Source: CAZYQW01 sp964649825
GTDB lineage: Bacteria; Planctomycetota; B15-G4; JADJEK01
Assembly: GCA_964649825.1 (NCBI GenBank)
Contig: CAZYQW010000089.1
Span: 32,401-96,400, forward strand
Direction of reading: 5' to 3'
Length of the DNA stretch: 64,000 nucleotides
Shown here: piece by piece, positions 24,435 to 33,946 of the stretch
Position numbering within the stretch: position 1 is the stretch's first letter
Layout of the letters: each line of letters starts with the position of its first letter
Program-made: the position numbers and the translations under genes
The notes under the pieces: generated by a model
The model's database searches: none
The model's input: only the letters and a program-made list of their open reading frames with translations
Told to the model about the DNA's origin: nothing

Positions 24435-27400
24435 TCGCCTTCGTCCACCGCGCCCTCCTTCTCGCCGCGTTCACGTGCGGGGCGTTCGGCTCGCTCGCCG
24501 CTCCGCGCGCGCTCGGCCACGACTTCTTCACCGGGAATGGCAGTTCGCCGGACGGTCCCGAGGACCCCGACAACCAGGACGGATGTCCGTGCGGCGAGGA
24601 GGGCGCGGATCCGATCATGCTGTTCGACGGGGACTTCCGCGAGGATCGCGTCGACGTCCGCCTCACGGGGCGGCTCGACGACTTCGAGCTTCGCTTCCGC
24701 TACCGCTCGCGCAGCGGATACAACGGCCCGTACGGCTACGGATGGGATCACTCCTACAACCGGAAGATGAAGCGCTTGGCGAATGGCGACGTCGTCCGGC
24801 TGACGGGCGGCGTCTGGTCCGAGCGGTTCACGTACGTGCCGCAGACGCAGACGTTCGTCAACCCGATGCACTTCTACGGCAGCCTCGCCGACAACGCGAA
24901 CGGGACCCTCACGCTGACGCACTCCGACGGGCGCAAGGAGGAGTACGACATCGACGGCAACCTGTCCGCGACCGTCGATCGCGCCGGCAACGCCGTCTCG
25001 TTCGCCCACTCCGCGATGAAAATGCCGGTCGTCGGCCCCTCCGACTACTTCGTCGACCAGGCCCAGGGGATCGTGGCCTACGAGCACCTGCTGCTCCAGG
25101 TCAGCGACACCGTCGGACGCTCCATCACGTTCGACTACGACGGCACGAACCACCTCTCGTCGATCACGTACGCCGGCCGCACGGTCTCCTATCAGTACGA
25201 CGCCGCCGGGAACCTGACGTCCGTCGTTCGCCCCGCGACCGCCGCGTTTCCGTCCGGGACGGTGACGACCTACGCGTATGACGCTTCGCATAACCTGACG
25301 TCGATCGTCGACGAGAACGGCGCGACGTACTTGACGAACACGTACGACGCCGAGGACCGCGTCGCGACCCAGGTCTTCGGGAACGGCGCGTACGGCCTCG
25401 CCTACGGGAACGACGGCTCGAACGACTTCACCGACATGACCGACCCGCTCGGCTTCCTCACGCGCTACACGTTCGACGCAGACGGACACCTGATCCAGGA
25501 GGAGCAGTTCAATGACGGCGTCCCCGCCGGCGAGCCGACCTCGTACGTCACGAGCTACGAGTACGACGCGAACGGCGAGCTGATCCGGCACCGGTTCCCG
25601 AACGGCAACGCCGTCGAGTACTCGTACTCGAGCAAGGGCCTCTTGACCGAGCTGCGCCGCAAGAAGCCGGGCCTGCCCCCGTTCGTCCCCGATCCGTCCG
25701 ACCTGGTCACGACGATCGTGTACGAGCCGCTGTTCGACCTGACGAAGACGGTGACCGACCCGAGCGGGAACACCGTGACCTACGCCTACGACTACGAGCT
25801 CGGCGAAGCCGCGAAGGGGCGGCTGCGGAAGGTGACGTTCCCGATGATCTCCGGTCAAGCCGTCGAGACCGAGATCACCTACAACGCTTTCGGCCAGGTC
25901 GAGACGGTGACCGACCCGAACGGCAACGTGCTGCGGCGGACGTACGACTCCGGCCACGGCCAGCTCGCCGAGCTCCGTTCCGCGTTCGGCACCCCGGACG
26001 AGGCGGTCTTCCAGTACTCGTACGACGCGGTGGGGAACCTGGCGACGCTCGTGGAGCCGAACCGGATGACCACCTCGTTCCAGTACGACGCGCAGGACCG
26101 GCTCGACCGCGTCGTCGACCCTCTCGGCCACGCGATCCACTACCGCTACGATGCGAACGGGAACGTCCGACAGGTCGACCGGCAGGCGACCGGCGGCAGT
26201 CCGGGCGGCCTGCCGCCGCTGGGGACGACGAGCGCGGGGGACGATTGGCAGTCGTCGGTCTACACGTACGGCGTCCTCGATCGCCTCGTCGCCGTGATCG
26301 ACGACCTCGGCCACGCGGCCACGTACACGTACGACGCGGCCGGCAACCAGGCGTCTGCGGCCGACGCCGGCGGAAACGTCACCACGTTCGAGTACGGCGA
26401 GTCGAACCGCCTGATTCGCATCACCGAACCCGGTGCCCCCGGCGCGGCGACGGAGTTCACGTACGACGGCAACGGGAACACCACGTCGATGCGGGACGGC
26501 AACGGCAACCTGTCCACGTGGATGATCGACGGCTACGACCGGCCCGTCAAGCTGACCTACGCCGACGGCAGCTTCGAGAACTACGTGTTCGACGCCAACG
26601 GAAACCTGACCGCCTGGACGACGGGCGCCGGGGTCCCGGTGTCGTACTCCTACGACGCGCTGAACCGCCTGCGGACCCGCGTGACGCCGTCGTCGACCGA
26701 CTCGTTCGGCTACGACGCCGGCAGCCGGCTCGTCTCGGCGACGAACTCCATCGCGGCGGCCGCCTTCACGTACGACCACCAGGACCGCATCGTGGCCGCC
26801 ACGACCACCCTTCCCGGTCTCCCGCCGTTCCATACCGGATACCGCTACGACGCGCTCGGCAACCGGACCCGCGTCGAGTACCCGGACGGCTTCGGCCTCG
26901 ACTACGCCTACGACGGCCTGAACCGCCTGCGGTCGATCGTTGCCCCGGCGCCGGGCGCGGGACCGAAGGCGTCCTACGACTTCGCCTACGATCCGCTCAG
27001 CCAGCGCGAGCGGCTCACCCGGCGCAACGGGCTCGTCACTCGATACCGTCACGACCGCGCGAGCCGGCTGATCGATATGCGCCACGCCCTCGGTCCCGTC
27101 GAGGTTGCAAAGAGCGCCTACACGTACGACGGCCGGGCCAACCGCGTCGCGGTCGACGACGACTACGGGCACCACGCGTTCACCTACGGGCCGATCGACG
27201 AGCTGCTGAGCGCGGATCATCCCGCGACGTTCCCGTTCCCGGACACGACCTTCACGTACGACGCGATGGGGAACCGGCTTCAGACGCTGAGCACGAACGG
27301 GACGACTGCCTACGTGCCGAACGTCCTGAACCAGTACCAGTCGGTCGGGGCGACCAACCCGACGTACGACGGCGCCGGCAACCTCACGTCGGACGGGACG

Positions 27401-28534
27401 CGGAGCTACTCCTACGACGCGTTGAACCGGCTGGTCGGGGCGGCGGGCCCGTTCGGGACCGCCACGTACCTGTACGACGCGCTCGATCGACGCTTGGCGA
27501 AGATCGTGAACGGCGTCGCGACGATCTTCCTCTACGACGGCGTCGACGTCATCCTCGAGGCGAACGGCGCCGGCGTCTTCCAGAACCGCTACATCACGGC
27601 GCTCGGCGTCGACGAGCCGTTGGCGCTCGACCGCGGCGGGCAGCGCTACGACTATCTCTCCGACGCGCTCGGCTCGACGCTCGCGCTCGCCGACGCGTCG
27701 GGCCAGGTCGTGGAACGATACGCCTACGACGTCTTCGGGTCCCCCGCCGTGTTCGACGGCCAAGGGACGCCGATCGCGCAGTCCGCGTTCGGGAACCGCT
27801 TCCTCTTCACCGGACGCGAGTTCGACGCGGAAACCGGCAACTACCACCTCCGCAACCGCGACTATCACCCATCGCTCGGCCGCTTCATGCAGCGGGACCC
27901 GCTCGGGTTCGTCCCCGGCCTCAATCTGTACCGCTACGTCTCGAACAACCCGCTCGGATACGTCGACCCGTTCGGGCTCGCGAAGGAGCCGAGCTTCTGG
28001 GACAAGGAGCCGGGCTTCTTCGAGAGCATGATCCCGGTCTGGGGCTCCGCGCGGTCGGCGATCGCCGACTTCCGCAAAGGGAACATCCTCGGCGGCATCT
28101 TCAACACCGTGCTGGCCGTCACCGACCTGGTTCCGGCCAAGGCGGTGTGGGGGGCGGCGTCGAAAGGGTTGCTGTGGAAGACGGGGAGCCACACGTGGGG
28201 AGCCACGAAGTCGTGGTTGCGAAAGAACGGGTACACCGCGTTCAAAGGCCAGCCCGTCCACCACTGGCTCATCCCCCAGAACCAATGGGGGAAGAACGTC
28301 CCGAACTGGCTCAAGAACCAGCCGTGGAACCTAATGCCGATCCCCGGCAAGAACCCCCAGGCCGCGAAGCGGTTCCACGACGCGATCGAAGGCAAGGGCA
28401 TCGACGCGTACGGGCTGTTCGGCCGCCTCTGGCACGGCTCCCCCACCTGGGCCAAGGCGGTCGCGGCGTCCTACACCGGCAAGGTCGGCAACAACTTGGC
28501 GAACGACGGCGATGGATCCGCTGGATGCAATTGA
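24431..28534 (+). CDS. RHS/YD-repeat polymorphic toxin 1 with HNH-like nuclease tip
   Basis: 1367 residues from the ATG at 24431, which overlaps the TolB-like stop (ATGA). After a signal peptide (MIAFVHRALLLAAFTCGAFG) comes a conserved head, HDFFTGNGSSPDGPEDPD, then dozens of YD repeats (TYTYDAAGN type) that form the toxin-enclosing cage. The RHS core ends in RYVSNNPLGYVDPFGLA, the self-cleavage region. The linker IPVWGSARSAIADFRKGN is shared with toxin 2. The variable tip of about 110 residues has GQPVHHWLIPQNQWGKNVPN and NQPWNLMPIP with a late HDAIEG histidine, resembling His-Me/HNH nucleases. The following gene overlaps the end and is the likely immunity gene. Confidence 0.9.
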   Translation: MIAFVHRALLLAAFTCGAFGSLAAPRALGHDFFTGNGSSPDGPEDPDNQDGCPCGEEGADPIMLFDGDFREDRVDVRLTGRLDDFELRFRYRSRSGYNGPYGYGWDHSYNRKMKRLANGDVVRLTGGVWSERFTYVPQTQTFVNPMHFYGSLADNANGTLTLTHSDGRKEEYDIDGNLSATVDRAGNAVSFAHSAMKMPVVGPSDYFVDQAQGIVAYEHLLLQVSDTVGRSITFDYDGTNHLSSITYAGRTVSYQYDAAGNLTSVVRPATAAFPSGTVTTYAYDASHNLTSIVDENGATYLTNTYDAEDRVATQVFGNGAYGLAYGNDGSNDFTDMTDPLGFLTRYTFDADGHLIQEEQFNDGVPAGEPTSYVTSYEYDANGELIRHRFPNGNAVEYSYSSKGLLTELRRKKPGLPPFVPDPSDLVTTIVYEPLFDLTKTVTDPSGNTVTYAYDYELGEAAKGRLRKVTFPMISGQAVETEITYNAFGQVETVTDPNGNVLRRTYDSGHGQLAELRSAFGTPDEAVFQYSYDAVGNLATLVEPNRMTTSFQYDAQDRLDRVVDPLGHAIHYRYDANGNVRQVDRQATGGSPGGLPPLGTTSAGDDWQSSVYTYGVLDRLVAVIDDLGHAATYTYDAAGNQASAADAGGNVTTFEYGESNRLIRITEPGAPGAATEFTYDGNGNTTSMRDGNGNLSTWMIDGYDRPVKLTYADGSFENYVFDANGNLTAWTTGAGVPVSYSYDALNRLRTRVTPSSTDSFGYDAGSRLVSATNSIAAAAFTYDHQDRIVAATTTLPGLPPFHTGYRYDALGNRTRVEYPDGFGLDYAYDGLNRLRSIVAPAPGAGPKASYDFAYDPLSQRERLTRRNGLVTRYRHDRASRLIDMRHALGPVEVAKSAYTYDGRANRVAVDDDYGHHAFTYGPIDELLSADHPATFPFPDTTFTYDAMGNRLQTLSTNGTTAYVPNVLNQYQSVGATNPTYDGAGNLTSDGTRSYSYDALNRLVGAAGPFGTATYLYDALDRRLAKIVNGVATIFLYDGVDVILEANGAGVFQNRYITALGVDEPLALDRGGQRYDYLSDALGSTLALADASGQVVERYAYDVFGSPAVFDGQGTPIAQSAFGNRFLFTGREFDAETGNYHLRNRDYHPSLGRFMQRDPLGFVPGLNLYRYVSNNPLGYVDPFGLAKEPSFWDKEPGFFESMIPVWGSARSAIADFRKGNILGGIFNTVLAVTDLVPAKAVWGAASKGLLWKTGSHTWGATKSWLRKNGYTAFKGQPVHHWLIPQNQWGKNVPNWLKNQPWNLMPIPGKNPQAAKRFHDAIEGKGIDAYGLFGRLWHGSPTWAKAVAASYTGKVGNNLANDGDGSAGCN

Positions 28535-28952
28535 GTTCCCGGTCCTCTGCTTCGGCGGCGGCATCCTCGACGTCATCGCCGACGCGGATCGACTGACGAA
28601 GTGCACGCCGACCGCCCTGAGGAACGGCTTCTATCGCGGCTTGTTCCTCATCGATCGAAACGGCCGCGGCGTCCGCGTGAAGGGCGCCCGCAAGGTCGGC
28701 GGCGCGGGCTGGTCGTTCGAGCACGGCATCTTCCCGATCCGCCGGATCCGGGTCGCGCTCGAGACCGACGGCGACGCGCGCAGCGTGGGACTCGAGGACG
28801 CCCGCGCCCGCGTGCTGAAGGCGCTCGACGGATGGTCGTCACGACTCGACTTCGAAGAGTTCAAGAAGTCGGTCGCGAAGGCTCCGTCGATCGCGGAGAT
28901 CATCGAACGGCTCGCGGCCGAAGGGCACGATCCACCAGAAGGTGACGGATGA
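28512..28952 (+). CDS. Probable immunity protein for RHS toxin 1
   Basis: A 146-residue soluble protein whose start lies 23 bases inside the end of toxin 1, in another frame. That overlap is typical of toxin/immunity pairs. It has no signal peptide, as expected for a protein that must stay in the cytoplasm. Readable features are the hydrophobic start IEFPVLCFGGGILDVIADAD, a basic strand GVRVKGARKVGG, and an acidic helix SLDFEEFKKS-like end with SIAEIIERLAAEG. I do not recognise the family. The call rests on position, size and lack of export signal. Confidence 0.7.
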   Translation: MDPLDAIEFPVLCFGGGILDVIADADRLTKCTPTALRNGFYRGLFLIDRNGRGVRVKGARKVGGAGWSFEHGIFPIRRIRVALETDGDARSVGLEDARARVLKALDGWSSRLDFEEFKKSVAKAPSIAEIIERLAAEGHDPPEGDG

Positions 28953-28962
28953 GTCGATTCGA

Positions 28963-28998
28963 CCCTATTCGCTCCATTCGCTCCATTCGCTCCATTCG
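28963..28998 (+). repeat. Four 9-bp tandem repeats (CTCCATTCG) between immunity gene 1 and RHS 2
   Basis: Three perfect CTCCATTCG units (28972-28998) follow one variant CCCTATTCG (28963-28971). They end directly at the GGAAGGG ribosome site of RHS gene 2. Unit length keeps frame, and unit number could change by slippage. Confidence 0.75.
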
Positions 28999-29010
28999 GA
29001 AGGGTTCCGC

Positions 29011-32000
29011 ATGATCACGGGTGAGAAGAACCTCCTCCTCGTCATCGTTCTCTCGCTGAGCGCGCTGGTCGCGCCGACGGCGGCCGGCCACGACTTCTTC
29101 ACCGGAAACGGCGACTCGCCGGACGGACCCGACGATCCCAACGATCAAGACGACCCGTGCGGGGGCGAGGGCGCCGACCCGGTCACTCTGTTCAGCGGCG
29201 ACCTCCTCCTGGATCGCACCGACGCCCGGATCCCGGGGCGAGGAATCGATGTCGATCTCGCGTTCCGGTACCGGTCACGCAGCGCGTACAACGGCCCGTT
29301 CGGGTACGGCTGGGAGCTGGTCATCCATCGGCGGCTGAACCAGCTCGCCAACGGGGACGTGGCGATCCAGACCGGCACGAACCGCGTCGAGACGTTCACG
29401 TTCAACGGCTCCGGCTTCGACAATCCGGAGGGGTTCAGCGGCTCGTTGACCGCCAACGCGAACGGAACGTTCACGCTGCGCGCCCGCTCTGGATTCACAC
29501 AGACGTTCGACGTGAACGGCAACCTCGCGCGCATGGAGGACACGAGCGGCAACGGCGTCGACTTCACGTACACCGCTCAGAAGCTCCCGATCCTCGGTCC
29601 GTCGCCCTACTTCGTCGACCAGCCGACGGGCGTGATCTCGATGGAGTACCTCCTGCTCCAGATCACCGACACGGTGGGCCGGCAGATCGACTTCGCCTAC
29701 GACGGGCAGAACCGCCTCGAGTCGATCTCGTACGCCGGCCGCCAGGTGCGCTACACGTACTCGCCGGCGGGCGACCTCGTCTCCGTGCGCGCTCCCGCCA
29801 CCGCCGAGTACCCGGCCGGCACGACGACGACGTACGGCTACGACGGCACGCACAACCTCACGTCGGTCACCGACGCGCGCGGCCAGACCATCCTGACCAA
29901 CACCTACGACTCGTCCGATCGCGTCGACGTCCAGGTCGCCGGCGACGGGACCTACGACTTCACGTACGGCACCGACGGCGGCAATCCGACGACGACCGTC
30001 GTCGATCCCGCCGGGGTCGTGACGACGTACACCTTCGATGCCGGCGGCCTGATGACGAAGAAGGAAGTCTTCACCGACGGCGTTCCGGCCGGAGAGCCGG
30101 CGTCGTACGTGACGACGTACGTCTACGGCGCCCAGGACCGCCTGATCCGCGAGGTCTGGCCGCGCGGCAACGCGGTCGAGTACCAGTACACGACCGACGG
30201 CGACCTCCTCGAGGTGCGCCGCAAGGCGGTCGGCGTGGCCGCGTTCACGCCGCACCCGAGCGATCTCGTGACCGGCTTTTCGTACGAGCCCTTGTTCGGC
30301 AAGCCGAAGTCGGTGATCGACCCGAAGGGGCGGGTGACGGTCTACACGTACGACTACGAGATGAGCGAGCCTGCCCGTGGGCTCGTCCGCAAGATCGCGT
30401 TCCCGACCGTCGCCGGGAATCCCGTCGAGATGACGCAGACGTACAACGCGTTCGGGCAGGTCGAGACGGCGACCGACCCGAACGGCAACGTGGTTCGACG
30501 CACGTACGACGCGAGCAACGGGCATCCGACGTCGATCACCGCCGGGTTCGGTACGCCGAAGGCGGCGACCGTCCAGCTCGTACACGATGCGGTCGGCAAC
30601 CTGGTCGCGTACACCGACGCGAACGGGAACACCACGCAGGTCGAGGTGAACGCGCTCGATCAGATCACGACGATCACGTCGCCCGCCCCTCTCTCCTACG
30701 AGGTGCACTACCGCTACGACGAGGTCGGCAACCTGGCTCAGGTCGACCGCCAGCTCGCCGCCGCGAACCCGGGTCCACTCCCCGCGTTCGGCGCCTCGAG
30801 CCCGACCGACGGGTGGCAGACGACCCGGTACGTGGCGAGCATCCTGAACCAGATCGGGACGATGACCGATGACCGGGGGCAGGTCGTGACGTACGACTAC
30901 GACGCGCTCGGCCGTCAGACTTCCTTCCAGGACGAGCTCGGCCGCGTGACCGCGTTCGAGTACGAGGAGCGCGGTCTGCTCGCGCGTACGATCGACTCGA
31001 ACGCGACGCCGGGGGTCACGGAGTATCGCTACGACGAGAACGGGAACCACGCGGTCTCGACCGATGCCGCGACCAACACGACGACGTTCACGTACGACGG
31101 TCACGACCGCCGAACGCGCACGACGCATCCGGACGGGACGTTCGAGGAGCTGACGTACGACGAGGCGTCGAACGTGACCCTCCTGCGCACGACGGCGGGT
31201 CAGATGATCGCGTACCAGTACGACGCGTTGAATCGGATCACGTCGAAGGCGACGGCGAGCGAGACGACGACGTTCTCCTACGACGCGGGCAGCCGCCTGC
31301 TGACCGCGAGCGACGCGGACGCGACGTTGCAGTTCGCGTACGACCCGCTCGACCGGATCATCGCCGCCACGACCACGATCTCCGGTCTGACGTCGCGCAC
31401 CGTCGAGTACGGGTTCGATCCGGCGGGCAATCGGGCGCGAATCAAGTACCCGAATGGCGACGACGCGAAGTACACGTACGACGCGCTGAACCGCCCGCTC
31501 ACGATCTCCGCCTCCCCGGTGATCCAGCGTCCTCTCGCCGAGTTCACCTACGACGCGCTCGACCGGCGCACCAGCCGCGTCCTCGAGAACGACGTCCGCA
31601 CGGACTATCGCTACGACGCGCTCGGCCGGGTCGAACGGATGGTGCACCGCGACCCGACCGCGGTGCTCGATCAGGTCCACTACGGCTACGACCCGACCGG
31701 CAATCGGACGTCGCTCATCGACCCCGCCGGCTCGCACGCGTTCGCGTACGACCCGGAGGGACAGATCGTCGACGCGTCGCACCCCGCCGGGTTCGACTTC
31801 GCTTCCTCGACCTACACCTACGACACGCGCGGGAACCGGACCGCGACGACCGGCGGGGCCGGGAACGCGACGTACGTCACGAACGCCCTGAACCAGTACT
31901 CCAGCGTCGGCGGCGTCGCGTTCTCCTACGACGCCGACGGAAACCTCACGAACGACGGGTCGACCACGTACGCGTACGACGAGGAGGGTCGGATCCTCTC

Positions 32001-33168
32001 CGCGAGCGGTTCGTTCGGAACGATCACCTACGGGTACGACCCGCTCGGCCGCCGCGTGCGCGCGACCGAGAATGGCGTCGCGACGTACTTCCTCTACGAC
32101 GCAACCGATCTGATCCACGAGCTCGATGCGTCGGGCCAGGTCGACGCGACGTACGTCCACGGCCCCGGCCTCGACGAGCCGTTGACGATGGATCGCGCGG
32201 GTCAACGTCACTACTACCTCGCCGACGCGCTCGGCTCCGTGCGCGCGCTCGTCGACGCGGCGGCGACGATCGTCGAGCGGTACGCGTACGACGCGTTCGG
32301 AAACGTCGGCATCCACGCGCCGAACGGCACGCCGCTTCCCGACTCGGCGTTCGGGAACCGGTTCCTGTTCAGCGGCCGCGAGTGGGACCCGAACACCGGT
32401 CTCGTCCACCTGCGGATGCGCGACTACTCGCCCGCGATCGGCCGCTTCCTCCAGCGCGACCCGATCGGCTTCCTCGCGGAGACGAACGTCTACCGCTACG
32501 TCGGCAACAACCCGCTGAACTGGCTCGACCCGTTCGGAATGTCGAAGGGCGTCGGACAGCCGGGGTTCTGGGAAGGTTTCATCCCGGTCTGGGGCTCGGG
32601 CCGCGCGGCCGTCGACGACTTCCAGAACGGTCGCTGGGGTTGGGGCCTGTGGAACTCGTTCCTCGCGGTCACCGACGTGATTCCGGTTCGCGCCGTCGCC
32701 GGCGCGGCCGGGAAGGGGCTCTGGCGGCTCGGCAGCCGCTACCTGAGCCGCGGGACGCGGACGCGCGTCCTCGGGCGCGCGGGAGAGGCGTCGGCGGGGA
32801 TCTGGAACAGTTCGAAGACATCGATCCAATCGATCTCCGGCACGGCGGCGCGCCGGTTCCCCGACGGGCTGAACGGCACCACCATTACCGAGGTGAAGAA
32901 CGTCCGCGAACTCGGCCGCCGGTACTGGAACCAGATCAACGACGACCTGCTCCATGCCCAACGGAACGGGCTGGACTTCGACTTGTGGGTTCGCAAGGGG
33001 ACCGACATCACCGACCCGCGGATCCAACAGGCCATCAACAACGGTTCGATCAACCTGAAGTACCTCGACGACTTCTCGTCGCGCAACTGGGCCGACAACG
33101 CGTTCTCGGGCGCGGGCGATCTCATGAACGGGACGCGCGATCCCGCCGAGCCGGACTGCGACGACTGA
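29011..33168 (+). CDS. RHS/YD-repeat polymorphic toxin 2 with PD-(D/E)XK nuclease tip (Tox-REase-7-like)
   Basis: 1385 residues from the ATG at 29011, preceded by GGAAGGG at a good distance. A signal peptide (MITGEKNLLLVIVLSLSALV) is followed by the same head as toxin 1 (HDFFTGNGDSPDGPDDPND), YD repeats, and the RHS core ending RYVGNNPLNWLDPFGMS. The shared linker IPVWGSGRAAVDDFQNGRWG comes next. The tip reads RRFPDGLNGTTITEVKNV, then QINDDLLHAQRNGLDFDLWV and RKGTDITDPRIQQAINNG, which matches my memory of Tox-REase-7: the PD and E-x-K residues are all present. It is a paralogue of toxin 1 with a replaced tip. A probable immunity gene follows. Confidence 0.9.
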   Translation: MITGEKNLLLVIVLSLSALVAPTAAGHDFFTGNGDSPDGPDDPNDQDDPCGGEGADPVTLFSGDLLLDRTDARIPGRGIDVDLAFRYRSRSAYNGPFGYGWELVIHRRLNQLANGDVAIQTGTNRVETFTFNGSGFDNPEGFSGSLTANANGTFTLRARSGFTQTFDVNGNLARMEDTSGNGVDFTYTAQKLPILGPSPYFVDQPTGVISMEYLLLQITDTVGRQIDFAYDGQNRLESISYAGRQVRYTYSPAGDLVSVRAPATAEYPAGTTTTYGYDGTHNLTSVTDARGQTILTNTYDSSDRVDVQVAGDGTYDFTYGTDGGNPTTTVVDPAGVVTTYTFDAGGLMTKKEVFTDGVPAGEPASYVTTYVYGAQDRLIREVWPRGNAVEYQYTTDGDLLEVRRKAVGVAAFTPHPSDLVTGFSYEPLFGKPKSVIDPKGRVTVYTYDYEMSEPARGLVRKIAFPTVAGNPVEMTQTYNAFGQVETATDPNGNVVRRTYDASNGHPTSITAGFGTPKAATVQLVHDAVGNLVAYTDANGNTTQVEVNALDQITTITSPAPLSYEVHYRYDEVGNLAQVDRQLAAANPGPLPAFGASSPTDGWQTTRYVASILNQIGTMTDDRGQVVTYDYDALGRQTSFQDELGRVTAFEYEERGLLARTIDSNATPGVTEYRYDENGNHAVSTDAATNTTTFTYDGHDRRTRTTHPDGTFEELTYDEASNVTLLRTTAGQMIAYQYDALNRITSKATASETTTFSYDAGSRLLTASDADATLQFAYDPLDRIIAATTTISGLTSRTVEYGFDPAGNRARIKYPNGDDAKYTYDALNRPLTISASPVIQRPLAEFTYDALDRRTSRVLENDVRTDYRYDALGRVERMVHRDPTAVLDQVHYGYDPTGNRTSLIDPAGSHAFAYDPEGQIVDASHPAGFDFASSTYTYDTRGNRTATTGGAGNATYVTNALNQYSSVGGVAFSYDADGNLTNDGSTTYAYDEEGRILSASGSFGTITYGYDPLGRRVRATENGVATYFLYDATDLIHELDASGQVDATYVHGPGLDEPLTMDRAGQRHYYLADALGSVRALVDAAATIVERYAYDAFGNVGIHAPNGTPLPDSAFGNRFLFSGREWDPNTGLVHLRMRDYSPAIGRFLQRDPIGFLAETNVYRYVGNNPLNWLDPFGMSKGVGQPGFWEGFIPVWGSGRAAVDDFQNGRWGWGLWNSFLAVTDVIPVRAVAGAAGKGLWRLGSRYLSRGTRTRVLGRAGEASAGIWNSSKTSIQSISGTAARRFPDGLNGTTITEVKNVRELGRRYWNQINDDLLHAQRNGLDFDLWVRKGTDITDPRIQQAINNGSINLKYLDDFSSRNWADNAFSGAGDLMNGTRDPAEPDCDD

Positions 33169-33217
33169 TGATGCCGGGAGTGCCGAGTCGAGCCAACCGG
33201 AGGGAGGCCTCGTCCAC

Positions 33218-33910
33218 TTGCGCCTGATCACGCATTGGATCGCGGAGAAGGCGGCGCGCTACCGTTCCTGGTTCGACCGATCGGACAAGGAGCGGGAGCG
33301 TGCGCGTCGCGAGGCCGAGTATCTCGCCGCGGAGCGACCCGCGTTGGCGGCGCTGCGTCGCCGGGGCGTCGCGGTGGGCGGCAGCCTGTGGAGCGGACGA
33401 CCTTCGAGGTTGTCGCGGGCCGACGCCGAGGCGATCGTCACCGAGCTCGAACGTACGACGAACGACCGCGTGGCGGAAGGCCTGGTGCGGCTGCTCGAGG
33501 CGTGCCAGGAGCCGTTCGACGCACGCGGCCTCGCCGAACGCTTCGATCGCTCGACGAGCGACGGCCTGAGGTGGGCGATCGGCTACGTGCTCGCTCGCAC
33601 GAAACCCGAGCAGATCGTCGACTGGATCCTCGCCACGATGTCGAGCCCCGAAGCGGGGCGCGCCCGAGAAGAGCTCGCCCTCGCGGTGGCAAGGCATGCG
33701 CCGCGTGCCCACGCGCTCCCGGTGCTCGTTCGCGCGTTCCCGGAGTTTCCCGGCCACGTGGCCGAGGCGCTCGGCGAGATCGGCGGCGAGCCGGAGTTGA
33801 AGCTGCTCGACGGCCCCTTGCCGTTCATCGAGGAAAGCTGGGTGCGGGAGTCGATCGCGAAGGCCGCCGAGCAGATCCGACGACGGGTGCTCGGCCGGTC
33901 GCGCGACTGA
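33218..33910 (+). CDS. Probable immunity protein for RHS toxin 2 (HEAT-like helical protein)
   Basis: A 230-residue, almost entirely helical protein starting from a TTG at 33218, with GGAGGGAGG about ten bases upstream. The N terminus is basic (HWIAEKAARYRSWFDRSDKE). The rest looks like HEAT-type repeats: LVRLLEACQEPFDARGLAER, LRWAIGYVLARTKPEQIVDW, ELALAVARHAPRAHALPVLV and FPGHVAEALGEIGGEPELKL. Helical-repeat proteins are common partners of nuclease toxins. It has no signal peptide and lies 49 bases after toxin 2. Its role is inferred from position and fold. Confidence 0.68.
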   Translation: MRLITHWIAEKAARYRSWFDRSDKERERARREAEYLAAERPALAALRRRGVAVGGSLWSGRPSRLSRADAEAIVTELERTTNDRVAEGLVRLLEACQEPFDARGLAERFDRSTSDGLRWAIGYVLARTKPEQIVDWILATMSSPEAGRAREELALAVARHAPRAHALPVLVRAFPEFPGHVAEALGEIGGEPELKLLDGPLPFIEESWVRESIAKAAEQIRRRVLGRSRD

Positions 33911-33915
33911 TCACG

Positions 33916-33933
33916 GGTCCGCCCCGCCGGACC
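33916..33933. terminator. Short hairpin between convergent immunity 2 and rodA genes
   Basis: GGTCCG (33916-33921) and CGGACC (33928-33933) are perfect inverted arms around a 6-base loop, in the 36-base gap between convergent genes. There is no T-run, so this would be a weak or factor-dependent terminator serving both sides. Confidence 0.35.
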
Positions 33934-33946
33934 GGAGCGGTCGGGA

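Noticed and set aside
24377..28285. 1302-residue open frame on the minus strand opposite RHS 1 (and a similar 1318-residue one at 29275-33231)
   Set aside because: Mirror of GC-rich coding DNA: R/V/D/E-rich, no domain or signal, and the plus strand encodes clear RHS proteins.
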